Source: Urophycis tenuis
Taxonomy: Eukaryota; Chordata; Actinopteri; Gadiformes; Phycidae
Length of the DNA: 64,000 nucleotides
Assembly (NCBI GenBank): GCA_036785325.1
Contig: JAXIVH010000403.1
Coordinates: 1 to 64,000 of the forward strand
Direction of reading: 5' to 3'
Shown piece by piece: positions 10,791 through 37,097 of the stretch. The notes below the pieces were generated by a model. It was not told the DNA's origin. It made no database searches and worked only from the letters and a program-made list of their open reading frames with translations. Each line of letters starts with the position of its first letter. Within the stretch, counting starts at the first letter, position 1. The translations under genes were made by a program, and so were the position numbers.

Positions 10791-13108
10791 TACATCCAAA
10801 GGAGGCACAACAAACGGCGTGATGGGATTAGACGGCTGGCCGTGAAACGAAGAGGAATCCGTGGAGGCAGACGTGAGGATTTACGTACAAACACTCTGCG
10901 GGGCGACAGCGCGGGGAGCCGGGCTGAGGCCAAACAAAGCCGCTCCCTGACAGCAAGCAGAGGCTTCCGTATAGCGCCCCGCACCGCGACAACAGGTTCA
11001 GAGAGAGAGAGCGAGAGCGAGATGGGGGAGGGATGGCGGGGGGGGGGGGGGGGGGATGAGAGAGGGCGGGGCGGCGGGCACTTGGGAGCTTTACGGCGTG
11101 CACAAAAAAAGGTCCGTGGCGCAGCTCCTGGCTCCTGCGCGTCCCGAGGTAAATAAAGTGGATGTGTCACCACTGAGCACACCGGGAGCAAATGGAGGAA
11201 CAATGATCCACAGCGGGGTTTTATAATGGAGCCGGCGCAAAGATAGAGCGATAGGCAGAGAGAGAGAGAGAGAGGCAGGGAGAGAGAGGAGAGCGAGACA
11301 GAGAGAGAGAAGAGAGCGAGAGAGAGAGAGAGAAGAGAGCGAGAGAGAGAGCAAGAGACAGAGAGAGAGAGACAGAGAGAGGGAGACAGAGAGAGAGAGG
11401 GGCAAGGAGAGAGAGAGAGAGAGGCAGGGAGAGAGAGAGAGAGAGGCAGGGAGAGAGAGAGAGAGAGGCAGGGAGAGAGAGCGAGAGCGAGAGAGGAACA
11501 CAAACCGGGGGGGAAAAAGTGAGCGAGAGAGACAGAGTACAAGACCAAAAAAAAAAAAGAAAAAAAAGATAAGCAGTGAATTGAATATCTGTGGAGCATG
11601 GACTCGAACCCGTGCGGCGCGGCCTCCTGATGCGAGGCTCCGTGGCGGTCCGACGGCGGCCCAGCGGATGCTGGGGCGCAGCTCGGGGCGGCGTCGGCCC
11701 CGCGGCGTGTGGGCGTGCCTTGCCCACAGGCTGCCGTGGCCGTGGCCCTCTCTCCCCCCGTTGGCTCTGGGCGCCGCGGGGGGGCCTCGTCCTGCTCCCG
11801 TGCCCTGGGGGGGGAGGGGCCCCCCTGGCCCCGAGGCCCCTCCCCGCGGCCCTCCTCCGCGGGGGTCCGCGGGGTCAGCGTCTGGGTCCTGCGAGCACAT
11901 GATGGCAGCGACACAGGGGGGGGGGCATTACAGACAGATAGGCGTCTGACATTAGGATGCATGTGTGACGATAAGCCCCGCCCCCCCCCCCCCCTCCATG
12001 TGGGGAGGTCGCCTTTGGTTTTTATCCACCGCTGCTTTTCAAACGGCGACATGGAGCCCCTGGACTGTAGCCGCACGGCCTCGCCGGTTAACGGGGATGT
12101 AAAAGATGATATCTGGACAATAAAAGGCCAGCCTTCAGTGGGTCATTTCCAGCACGGGGGCGTCCCTCACAGGCATTAAGGTGGACGAGGCCTGAGGAAC
12201 GCCGGGGATGGGCGTGAGAGGGTGGACGTGCTCTCATGGTAATGAATGAATGAATGAATGAATGAATGAATCAACGGTTAGCTGCGTCGGAGACAGAAGG
12301 ACTGGCCTACTGGTGCAGGACGCCAAAAAAAAAAAAGCTGAATTAATGTTACACGTTTTAGTTCAAGCGTGTCAGAAGAGGATAAGCTAAAACTAAGTTG
12401 GTGAGAAACGGAACGCTATAAAGTTTAAATATCAAAACATTAAAGAATGAAGGGGTTATTAATAATGCATTTCCCCAGCGTCTGCAGTCTACCTGTAGCA
12501 TCCGTGAGCATGCCTCACTCCTTCACTATTACATTTCAGAAGAATAGTTTTGATAAATGGAATTCAGTCCCAGTCCTTCTGAGGCTTCTGCTCCTTTCTG
12601 AAGGTGTTGTGGTATAAAAAGAAAAAAGCTATTTGGTATGACTGGTAATTTGCAATTAAACAGCAGCACAATTAATAGATAAACATGTTTGGCTTTAATG
12701 TTGACATGTAGCCCAAGCTATACGTTTTGTATGCTGATGTATTTGCTTTAAAAAGAAAGCGCGCACACGCACACGCACACACACACACACACACACTTTG
12801 ACGCTAAAGCAGGGCAAATTGCTTTAGTTGCGATTATGATTGCTATACCTCTTCAAGCAATTATAGATTAGTATGTTGATATCCCTTGTGTCGCTCACAT
12901 CCAGCCAACCAAGGCCTTGGCGTAATTAGGAGGGTTTAGCGAACGGCTCCTCGCGGCGTGTTCTGATTAGTAATGACAGGATTGGTGGGGGGGGGACACA
13001 CGGAGGTCTCTGGCGGTAGTCGCTGCTGCAAGGGAGGTCAAGCAAAAAAGCCTGTGAACCGACGCCTGCACGGACCTTTTTTGTTCTACCAGCTTATCGA
13101 CAACAAGG

Positions 13109-13163
<55 letters not shown>

Positions 13164-13772
13164 GGCCCGACCGCACTTCACAGCAACGCGGAACACTAGC
13201 GTTGGCGCGGTGACTTTGTCACAGCTAACGCCGGCCCCGCGAGGACTGCTGCCGACCTCCCGAGGGGGGGGGGGGGGGAATGGCGACTCGGTCATTCGGT
13301 CATGGCGATCCCACGCTGGGCGCCAGCGGGGGGGGGTGGGGTCCTGGCGAGGGCCGACGTGCGCCCCGAAACAGCCTCCGTCGGATCTCTCGGTGTCGGG
13401 GGCCCCCCCCCACATAAATGCACAGGGAGGAATGATCGGACCCCCCCCCATCCGCGTCCCCCTATGAATAATGAACAAAAACTTTTTTGTTGTTTTGTTT
13501 TTTTAAATCACGCACACAGCAGTCGTGAAGGGATGCCGCCTTCGCCGGAGGAAATGACACATTCCCGCATCGAGGGTCTCCATCAGGGCAGCAGATCGAG
13601 CCGGGGCTGGCAGCCTGCAGGGACCCCCCCACGCCCCCCAAGGCAGACAGACTCTGGAGCGGGGCTGTTTGTCACAGTGGCTCATTGCAAATGTCGCACG
13701 CAAAACCGGAAAAAAAAAAAATGGGATGCCACCGCGATCGATGACTTTCAAGTGGCGCTACGGGGCAGATGA

Positions 13773-13819
<47 letters not shown>

Positions 13820-13887
13820 TGACTTTCGGTTCTGTTCAACCAAAAGGATGCATCAGAATAACCACAGCCGTCTATGTGGAGGCTCAC
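10310..13887. other. GC-rich and simple-repeat DNA between the nischarin-like exon and the last firm kinesin exon
   Basis: Contains (GAGT)n at 10360-10390, poly(G) at 10529-10545 and 11039-11055, a purine tract at 11244-11545, (AATG)n at 12241-12270, and CA/GT runs at 12765-12797, 13109-13160 and 13775-13811. Two short minus-strand open stretches could be exons (13514-13614 and about 12010-12112), but neither is proven. Long frames over 10757-12076 come from the purine tract. Confidence 0.5.
11244..11545. repeat. ~300-bp purine tract, (GA)n-rich
   Basis: Almost all A/G on the plus strand, with GAGAGAGAGAGGCAGG units repeated. Such polypurine mirror-repeat DNA can form triplex structures. Confidence 0.9.
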
Positions 13888-28552
<14,665 letters not shown>

Positions 28553-28994
28553 AGTTCAATGCAACAGAGCTGAAACAAGCCCTTGTTCACTTATGATGGT
28601 GCTTTCCCCCCCTTAGGCCTGTCCTCCATATTGTATGCACTAGTTAATTGACTCACCTGTGTGTTTTACCTGATTTGTTGGGGGAGGGGAGGGGTACCTA
28701 CTTTCTCTGCAAATCCTGTAGTGGGAAACACAGTGGATATAAGGCGTAGATATAAATGGACAGCTCATGTCATACACGTTGTTTTCTGAACCTCATACTA
28801 TCTTGAGACCCTAATGACTTCATATGTTGTACCTGGAATACCTTGTAAAAATGTGCACATTTTGCATCTTGCACATTCCGCACATTTGCACATCTATTTT
28901 TGCATGTTTACCTACCAACTGCACTGTTAACCTCAATGATGACTACCATGTATGCTAATCAACCAATTGCACTGTCCATCTCAATGATGATTAC

Positions 28995-29487
28995 CAGTGT
29001 TGGGTAGTAACGCGTTGTTAGTAGCGCCGTTATTTTTTTTCAGTAAGCGTTACGTAACGCGTTGTTTTTTTTTTTTAATTCAGTAACTCCGTTCCCGTTA
29101 CCGAACGGCGAACGCTACGTTACTCCGTTCCTTTTGGTGAGGTTTTACAACGGCACGCAGTTCCCGATCAATAAAGTTTAATTGAATTGAAAAACAAAGC
29201 TGTCGCCTCTAGCGTCACACACGCAATCAAACACGCGCCCCGAGATGACTGGACAGGTCAGTGCACGGCATGATGGCGAGCGAGAAGGGGAAGATCAGTT
29301 TCTACTCTTGGAAATACTCAACATTTTTTCAACTCGAGAGCAAAGGGGAAAACAACATTTCGGTAAGATGTAAACTGTGCCCCGGGTCAAAAATCCTCTG
29401 TACGGCGAAAAACAGCAACAGCAATCTGCTGAAGCACATCGAGAAGCGGCATGCACGCACCCACACCCACACACACACACACACGCA

Positions 29488-29565
<78 letters not shown>

Positions 29566-30125
29566 CGGCGCTCCGAGGAGGCGGAGCGAGGACGTGGCGG
29601 AGGTGTCTGCCTCTCGCACGGCGGCGGCTCAGCGGCGCTCAGCCGGCCGACGTCGACGTCAGAATATTGTTGTCAGTTATTTATATCAGAATGTCTGTAT
29701 TTGCTTTGAAGCCACTTTAATTTTTGGCAGTTTGTTTTTGAATACCAAATAAGAAAAATAACCTTGTTTAGCCAGTTTATAGCCTATGGCCTGACTGAAA
29801 TTAATATTTGGTGTTTGTGTTGGTGCACACAGATCATATTGCTTGGATGATTAGATTCAGTGATGTGGATGCAACTGAATTGAAACGGTTGTATTATTTT
29901 GTATTATTCAGCATCAGTACAGAACTGAAATGACGGCTATAGGGGGAACTCAATCAATCAACCTTTAGAGCATTGGAAGAACGTTTTACAGTAACTAAAA
30001 AGTTACTTTCTCAGTAAAGCATTACTTTTTGGTTTAAGTGACTGAGTTACTAACTGAGTTACTTTTTTACAAAGTAACTAGTAACTGTAACTAGTTACTA
30101 TTTTTCAGTAACTAGCACAACACTG
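28995..30125. mobile_element. Non-autonomous hAT element with BED zinc-finger exon and 8-bp target duplication
   Basis: Terminal inverted repeats CAGTGTTG...CAACACTG bound 1,131 bp. The 8-bp direct repeat ATGATTAC flanks it on both sides (28987-28994 and 30126-30133), the target-site length of hAT transposons. Subterminal DNA is rich in GTAAC/AGTTAC repeats. Inside, plus-strand 29261-29450 encodes a BED-type zinc finger (CKLCPGSK...HIEKRH), followed by a (CA)n expansion at about 29489-29562. No transposase catalytic domain is present, so it cannot move by itself. Confidence 0.9.
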
Positions 30126-31443
30126 ATGATTACTATGTATGCATACAGGTTCTCACTTTTTCACCGAAAAAGAGCTCGCATTTAACTTAATTTAATTTAA
30201 CCTAATCTTGTCGAGGTAGATCTATTTATTGTTTATTGACTATAGTCAGGTTCTTATTGCACTCATCTATCCCATGTACTGCTGGTCACTGTGAATTTCT
30301 CCTAAGGGGAATTAATAAAGGAATATCTTATCTTATCTTATCTTATGTCTGAGTCAAGTGGAAGCATTCCACGTGTGGGAGTGTGACGTCCCGTCTACCA
30401 GTCCTGGCCTGAAGAAGCTTGAAGCTTTAACACCCCTCGTCTGAATCTGCCTTAATCTCAAATCAACGGAGACACTTCTGTAACGTTGCCTTCTTAGCTA
30501 TAATAATAATACTATATTCATTGTTGTACAACAACATTATTCCTGGCCACGCGTGCCTCTACTTGTAAACAGTTACTAGAGTCTATTAGGCGGCGAGCTA
30601 GATAGGCCTACCGTGCACCCCCCCCCCACCTCCCAACAAAACCATATTTTTTTGAAAGGTCTGGATGTGTAGAATATGAATCTGAATGTTAACATTGAAA
30701 ATTTTGGGATGCACTACCTGTTTTAGCCCTGTGAATAGGAGACCCTTAAAAACCGATTTTAAGCGATTCTAACACATCGAGATTGTCCTAGTCAATCAGA
30801 ACAGCTTTTAGGTGACCTATTACACACTCAAACTTCACATATGAAGACTTAGGTCAAACACCTACCATGCTGATTATTGGTAGGTGTCTAAAATTAACAT
30901 ATGTAAGGCCTTATATTGATATAATGGGCCCATTTCATGTATAGGCCACTACCTAGATACGTCTATCATGCACCCCCAGCCCCCTCTCCTAACAAAATCA
31001 TGTTTTTTTAAAAGGTCTGAGTCTGTAGGATATGAATATGAATGTTAACATTGACATTTTTTGGATACACTTGGTGTTTTAGCCCTGTGAATAGGGAAAC
31101 CCTAAAAAACGATTTTTAGCGATTTTAAGACATCGAGATTGTCCTAGTCAATCAGAACAGCTTTTAGGTGACCCATTCCACCTGTGTCAGACAGGTATAT
31201 AAATACTGATCTGAAAGACTGTTTTTACTCACACAGACAGATCCTCCAAGTCTGCATCCTCTGCCTATATAGCAAGAAATGTGTTTAACTGAATTGCTCG
31301 ATGTTCGATGTTTTAGTTGACAATTTAATATAATTGACCCCTCTTACGACACTATAGTTACTTTAAATATTTGTTTTCATTTATTTTTACATTTTACATT
31401 TGACATTTGGAAAGACAGATTGATAGATAGATAGATACATATA

Positions 31444-31444
<1 letters not shown>

Positions 31445-31497
<53 letters not shown>
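31445..31497. repeat. (CA)n microsatellite inside the long-TIR transposon
   Basis: A CA run of about 26 units, 54 bp before the transposon-borne frame. Confidence 0.95.
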
Positions 31498-31498
<1 letters not shown>

Positions 31499-31550
31499 CT
31501 CACACTCAAAGATTATCTAGTCGGTTATCTAGTTGGTTTCTTCAACATAG

Positions 31551-32997
31551 TTGAACTGCTCAGTTATGTCTGAGTCAAGACATGAGTCATTGGGTGAAGT
31601 GACTGCAGGTCCTTCAACCAGTCATAGGGGATGTCATGGGACAAAACCAAAGTCCAGATGCATTGTGCATGTCCCTGGTCTTGTATATGGACCACTTGTG
31701 GAATTATGGGCAAACACAGATTCTGATACAAGTTTAGCCAGAATGAAAGAAATATGTGACAAGAGATTAGCTGAACCACTGGAATCTGCTCACAGAATGA
31801 CTGCAACCTGTGAACTTATACCAGACACCATTACAGAAGGTGATGGATATCACAGAGAATGCTACCAAAGATTCACCATGAATCTCAAAAGACTTGACCA
31901 GAAGCCTGAGCTACTAGCAGCAAGTTCAAGGCAAAGTCAGAGGGCCTCAACTGGTGACAAAATACTCTTTACACCTGACTGTATATTCTGCAACTCAATT
32001 GTACGGAAGAAGGTCAAAATTAAAGGGATGTGGACAACCGAAGGGTTAAGCGAGTTTGAGTGTGATGGGTTGAGAACAGTACTCAAAGTTGCAGAACAAA
32101 AATTTGATGAAAATTTGCTTCGCAGAATTAGAGGAAAGGATCTATTTGCTACAGAGGCTAAATACCATAAGTCATGTAGAGTTCAATATACACAAAATTC
32201 TGAAAAATGGAGAAGTGCAAGCACAGAACACAAGGATAAACAAATCCAACTACAAACGTAGTAGAAGCTCACGGTGAGGCATTTGGTGCTATATCTCGAG
32301 TAATTGACAAGGAAATCATCGGCATAGCTACTCTCAGCAGCATTTGACAGCACTAATGGCACTTCATGCCTTCAGTGGTTGTGATACCACTAGCGCATTC
32401 AAGGGGTTAGGCAAAGTCAGGCCCTTGAAAACCCTCTCTAGGATGCCAAAGTTTGGAGAAACTCTTGCCAGACTGGGAGATACATGGGTTGTACTGAGGG
32501 ATCTCGTTGATCACCTCAATGAGTTCACCTGTGCATTGTTTAGTAGACCATGAGTCCGAAGTGTTGATGAGTTGCGTTTTTTGCGAATGAGTGAGCTGTG
32601 CTCTAAAGATGACAAGCATCTCGCCCACTCAAGCAATGTGGACCTGGCTACACTTCCTCCATGTGGGAGGAGTATGGAACAGCACATCAGGAGGGTCAAC
32701 TACCAGGTTGGTATATGGAAGGCAGCCCATATTGCCAACCCTCACATCCCTGATGCTTGTGATGGGCACGGCTGGACACTGGTTGACCAGAAGATCGAGC
32801 CTCTGTGGTATGAGGGATGTGATCTACCTCAGCAACTGGTAGATATTGTTGAATCTGTGAGTGGCAGAAATGAAGAAGAGGAGTCAGATGATGATGAACA
32901 GATGAGCAATACTTACCAGATGATGACATCTCTGAGTCAGACCAGGATTGAAAATAGTTCTTGTGTGTATGTGTGTCTGTGTGCATGCTGCATATAG
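31551..32997 (+). pseudogene. Disabled transposon-borne gene of the SGCDTTSAF family
   Basis: Three open blocks (31551-32261, 32341-32553, 32572-32920) lie in order on one strand, interrupted by stops and frame changes, inside the long-TIR element. The first block holds putative zinc-binding Cys/His clusters. The second holds SGCDTTSAF and a region rich in conserved Leu. The third holds HIRRVNYQVGIWKAAH and an acidic end. The function is not known to me; loss of an uninterrupted frame indicates an inactive copy. Confidence 0.65.
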
Positions 32998-33009
32998 TTC
33001 TTTTGCATT

Positions 33010-33118
33010 TGTATGTGTGTGTGTGTGTGGGGGGGGGGATTAGTGCATGCTGTAGTTCTTTTCCACGTTGTATGTAGTTCTTGTGTAGTTATTGTGTGTA
33101 TATGTCTGTGTGAGAGAG

Positions 33119-33158
<40 letters not shown>

Positions 33159-33241
33159 GTATATAGTTATTGTGTGTTTATGTGTATCTGTTTGCATGCT
33201 GTAGTTCTTTTGCATGCTGTTTAACGGTTATGTATATAGTT

Positions 33242-33319
<78 letters not shown>

Positions 33320-33420
33320 ATATAGTTCTTGTGTGTTTATGTGTGTCTGTGTGCATGCTGTATATAGTTCTTTTTCATTTGTGTGTGTGCGTGTATGTGT
33401 GTGTGTGTGTGCATGCTGTT
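33010..33420. repeat. Compound (GT)n microsatellites inside the long-TIR transposon
   Basis: GT runs at 33017-33029, 33121-33157, 33245-33315 and 33380-33412, separated by a repeated word containing TATATAGTTCTTGTGTG. Units of about 60-100 bp have been amplified together with the GT runs. Confidence 0.85.
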
Positions 33421-33657
33421 TACATTTACATTTAGTCATTTAGCAGACGCTTTTATTCAAAGCGACTTACAAGGATTTTTTATACATTTTACATCTACAC
33501 TGATGGCACATTGTACATCAGAAGCAGTTAGGGGTTCAGTGTCTTGCTCAAGGACACCTCGACAGTGAGGAGGAGTGGGGAATCGAACTAGCAACCTTCT
33601 AGCAACCTTCTGATTACTAACCGACTTCTCTACCTCCTGTGCCACTGTCGCCCACTT
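33421..33657 (-). mobile_element. tRNA-derived SINE, minus orientation
   Basis: Read on the minus strand, a tRNA-like head ends in a B-box-like GTTCGATTCCC, and the element finishes with the common teleost tail AAAGCGTCTGCTAAATGACT. It sits inside the right half of the long-TIR transposon, so it inserted after that element, unless the transposon carried it. Confidence 0.7.
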
Positions 33658-34403
33658 TCCTGTTTATAGGAAATGGGCTCATTAAATCAACATAAGGCCT
33701 TAACTATATTCATTTTAGTCACTTACCAGGAAGCAGTAGGGTGCCATTTGACCTAAGTCATCATATGTGAAGTTTGAGTGTGTAATAGGTCACCTAAAAG
33801 CTGTTCTGATTGACTAGGACAATCTCATTGTGTTAAAATCGTTTTTAGGGTTTCCCTATTCACAGGGCTAAAACACGTAGTGTATCCAAACAATGTCAAC
33901 GGTAACATTCATATTCATATTCTACAGACTCAGACCTTTCAAAAAAACATGATTTTGTTAGGAGAGGGGGTTGGGGGTGCATAATAGGCGTATCTAGGTA
34001 GTGGCCTATACATGAAATGGGCCCATTATATCAATATAAGGCTTTACCTATGTTCATTTAAGACACCTACCAATAAGCAGCATGGTAGATATTTGACCTA
34101 AGTCTTCATATGTGAAGTTTGAGTGTGTAATAGGTCACTTAAAAGCTGTTCTGATTGACTAGGGCCATCTTGATGTGTTAGAATCGCTTATAATCGGTTT
34201 TTAGGGTTTCCCTATTCACAGGGCTAAAACAGGTAGTGCATCCCAACATTTTCAATGTTAACATTCAGATTCATATTCTACACATCCAGACCTTTCAAAA
34301 AAATATGGTTTTGTTGGGAGGTGGGGGGGGGTGCACGGTAGGCCTATCTAGCTCGCCGCCTATATGACATGCGTGTTTATATAGAATATACGGTAAATGG
34401 TAG

Positions 34404-34411
34404 TGACGTCA
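34404..34411. promoter_or_regulatory. Perfect CRE palindrome upstream of mad2l1bp
   Basis: TGACGTCA lies 52 bp before the ATG. A TATA-like TTTATATA sits at about 34376 and a TTCCCATGGTGC motif at about 34415. All lie in the 100 bp between the transposon end and the start codon, so this is a compact promoter or 5' UTR. Binding is inferred from sequence only. Confidence 0.5.
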
Positions 34412-34462
34412 ATGTTTCCCATGGTGCACCGCGGCTCACGGAACCCGGGGATATTCAAAACG

Positions 34463-35846
34463 ATGGCAGAGGGGTCGACAATAACACTTCCCATAGGAGT
34501 TTCGGAAGATAACCCTAAAGTATGCAGCGATATTACAAGAAGAGACGAAGGGCGCACGTTGTCAATCAAGGGGACCAGCGATCCGACCGAGTCGACTACG
34601 AAAAGCGAATCTCTTTTGGCAGAAAGCCGCATCGCCTCACGCACACAGCTAGACAGGGCTGCAGAGGTTGAGGGACAACACCTCTCAGCTCGGGAAATAA
34701 ACAGATGCCGAGAAAAGCCCACCAATACAAGCCAGGTAGGCAGTGACCTGTCGGTTGTCACACTGGATCTCCAACATCATAACGTGACAGACAAGGAGAA
34801 CAACCTGGCATCTCTTGGACTCCCAGAGTCGGGTAAGTCGTGTTGTGTTGTGTTGTGTTGTGTTGCGTTGTGCCTGTGATGGCATTTTCCAGCAAGGATA
34901 TTGTGTGATTCGGTTTTCAAACACATGTGCCTGTTTCACAGATGATGCTGTAGAAGAGGATGTATCTTGTCGTGGCAGTAGACCTGACAACAAAGCGCTT
35001 GATGACGCAGAGATTGTGAGAAGGGCGCATGAGGAAGGCCTAATAGATGTAGTCCTACCTGGCAGTGTGACTCAGGAGGGCTGCTGTCGTTTTGTCACTG
35101 AAATCCTCAAGTGCGTCCTCTACCAGAGACAACAGTTGCCCATGACCTATGACCAACTTGTGTATTCACAGAAAAAGGAAAACGCTCCAATTCAGGTGAA
35201 CGTACTTTCCTAGGCCTCAGACACACTGCCCACCCAGTCCCTTAACAATATGCTAGTACAAAATGCATATGAGGAAAAAAAAAAACGACCTAATTTAACC
35301 TGAATGTGTGCTTCCTTTACCCTCTAGAACAAGGAGGCGGTGCGGCCGGCTCAACCAACTGACTTTGACCGACGAAAGCGCCACCGCACCCTGGAGGAGC
35401 TCGAGGAGGTGTTCCACAACTTGGAGCTGTTGTTCTCCCTCAGCCGGGTTCCCCGGGTTCTGCTGCTGCTGGGCGGTTCCGCCATCTTGCCCAAAGAGCT
35501 GTACGAGATCAACATGGAGGCGCTGGCGCTGGCGGCCGGGGACCGGAGCCTGCGGGTCTCGACCGGCCTGAGGCAGCTGTTTCGTACGCTTTTTGTCGCC
35601 GACCTGTTGTCTGACGCCCGGCCCGTCCGCCTCATGGCCACGACGGTCTTGGTTCTGGCTCACAGGGACTGCGGTGCGGGATGGTTCCGACCTAAATTGG
35701 ACTTTAAGGTTCCCACGAGAGTGAAGCGCCAAACGATTGCCCTGTCGACCGACCCCGGGAGCAGCGGCCCTCAGAAAGAGGCTTCCAACTGGGAGGACTA
35801 TGTCTGGTTTCAGGCCCCCGTCGCCATCAAGGGATTCAGCAAATGA
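34463..35846 (+). CDS. mad2l1bp: MAD2L1-binding protein (p31comet)
   Basis: A HORMA-fold adaptor that binds closed MAD2 and, with TRIP13, takes apart the mitotic checkpoint complex to silence the spindle checkpoint. Three exons: 34463-34832, 34942-35195, 35328-35846, all GT/AG and in phase; 380 codons plus stop. Family landmarks are VLPGSVTQEGCCRFVTEILK, LYQRQQLPMTYDQL, PRVLLLLGGSAILPKELYEI, LRQLFRTLFVADLLSDA, WFRPKLDFKVP and the C-terminal WEDYVWFQAPVAIKGF, all near-identical in order to human p31comet. The N-terminal ~130 residues before the first conserved block are much longer than in the human protein (274 aa) and Ser/Thr/Glu-rich, probably disordered. The ATG at 34463 has a good context (ACGATGG); an in-frame ATG at 34397 would add 22 residues. 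Intron 1 is short, with a GTGTT repeat. A transposon ends 100 bp before the start. Confidence 0.95.
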
Positions 35847-36160
35847 GAATGGGGATTATTACAGATTCTCTCTCTGAAAAGAGACATCAGGTTTTTTAAT
35901 TCATTTCAAGCCGTTTGGGGGTAATCCTAATCTTCGGAGCAGTGTATATTGTAAAGAATTATGAAATTATTGTTATTTTAACGGCATTCATTTAGTTTGG
36001 AGACGGCTGTCTCTGATTTAAACGAAAATAGATGATTCATGAAAAGCTGTTGTGTGAATGTTGGTGGGTGTTTTACATTGCTATTCCTTGGACATGGGTG
36101 ATATGGCCTTCAAATAATATTGTATCAGAGTTCATTTGGCTGTATACATGATGAAATTAA

Positions 36161-36166
36161 AATAAA
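36161..36166 (+). terminator. Poly(A) signal of mad2l1bp
   Basis: AATAAA 315 bp after the stop codon, in an A/T-rich 3' UTR. Confidence 0.65.
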
Positions 36167-36199
36167 ATATTTCATGCTTTGCAAATGTTCTCCTGGTTC

Positions 36200-37090
36200 G
36201 TTCTAATAAGGTAAATGTAAAGGTATATGATTATACCTCTACTGTATTATGTCCTCTTGTTACAATTGCAAAATGTTAACTATTACTAACGTTTCCCTGT
36301 GAGCCTTCATGAGTCAGTGTAAATTGGTGAATATGTTATAGATCAGGGCTTGGCAGGTGCTAAGACCAACCAGGAGCTAATGTGGAATTGTTACGTTCAT
36401 TGTTCATTACGCACATTATTTTTCAATTGACTACTTTTACTTTTAGTGTTGTACACAGCATTAAAATATGTGTATGGTCAGTTAAGGTCATACGAATTAA
36501 CAAATTGTAAGACGTGGCAATTTTCTGGTGTCAGGCATTTTCAACACTGCAAGTATGACCTGTTTCTGTTTGGGTCCCAAAGCTTGGGAAATGAAGTGGG
36601 TGGTGGGAATTCCATTCCCATGATGAATACTCATGTCTCTGAAAAAGCCTTGTTTGTGTGATCCAAATATCAACGGAGCAGCATGTCTCCATGAGTAAAT
36701 GTAGGCTAGTGAAGTGCAACCTAGGAAATCGTACAACATTGGTATTATATAGATATAGTACATATTACATAGACTTCTCAAAAGCGTGTATTAATCGTTA
36801 GTTAAATAAATTATTTTTTCCGCATCCAGAGGTGTCTCCCACCAATGATAGTTTGGTCCGATTTCGGACCAGGAGACACGTTGCATTGTTAGAACGGTTT
36901 AATGACTTTAATTGTGCGACCTAAGGTCTTCACATATCGTTCACATTTTAATATTTAACAGTGAGGTCCCACGTGATCACCTAGAGACGTATGATTGGAG
37001 GATTACACTGCAGGATTACGTCAGGGTGTGTATATAACCCACTCACAGCTGGCCTTGAGAGTTGTTGTCTTCCCGTTGTTGTCGTTGCCT
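36200..37090. other. Intergenic DNA between mad2l1bp and the cystatin gene
   Basis: A/T-rich unique sequence with no recognised feature, apart from the TATA-like word upstream of the cystatin start at about 37027. Confidence 0.5.
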
Positions 37091-37097
37091 AAAGACC

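Larger units (their letters stand above)
30587..34362 (+). mobile_element. 3.8-kb DNA transposon with ~600-bp terminal inverted repeats
   Basis: The left end (30587 to about 31190) is repeated in reverse complement at about 33725-34362, starting TAGGCGGCGAGCTAGATAGG. A possible 3-bp duplication TAT lies at 30584-30586 and 34363-34365. Between the arms, plus-strand 31551-32997 carries a broken gene: a first block of 236 codons with paired Cys/His motifs (YHRECYQRFT, CIFCNSIV, YHKSCRVQYT), then fragments with HAFSGCDTTSAFKG, LPPCGRSMEQHIRRVNYQ and IEPLWYEGCDLPQQL, separated by stops. I recognise this protein family as a recurrent multicopy one in fish and invertebrate genomes but cannot name its superfamily. 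Microsatellites and a SINE lie in the right half. Confidence 0.75.

Noticed and set aside
11585..11660. tRNA-like T arm (GGGTTCGAGTCC on the minus strand)
   Set aside because: The T stem has a mismatch and no acceptor or anticodon arm could be matched upstream; it looks like chance in GC-rich DNA.
10757..12076. Minus-strand open frame of 439 codons
   Set aside because: Most of it is Ser/Leu low complexity created by the GA-rich tract; there is no splice or homology support. Only the small stretch near 12010-12112 is kept as a question.
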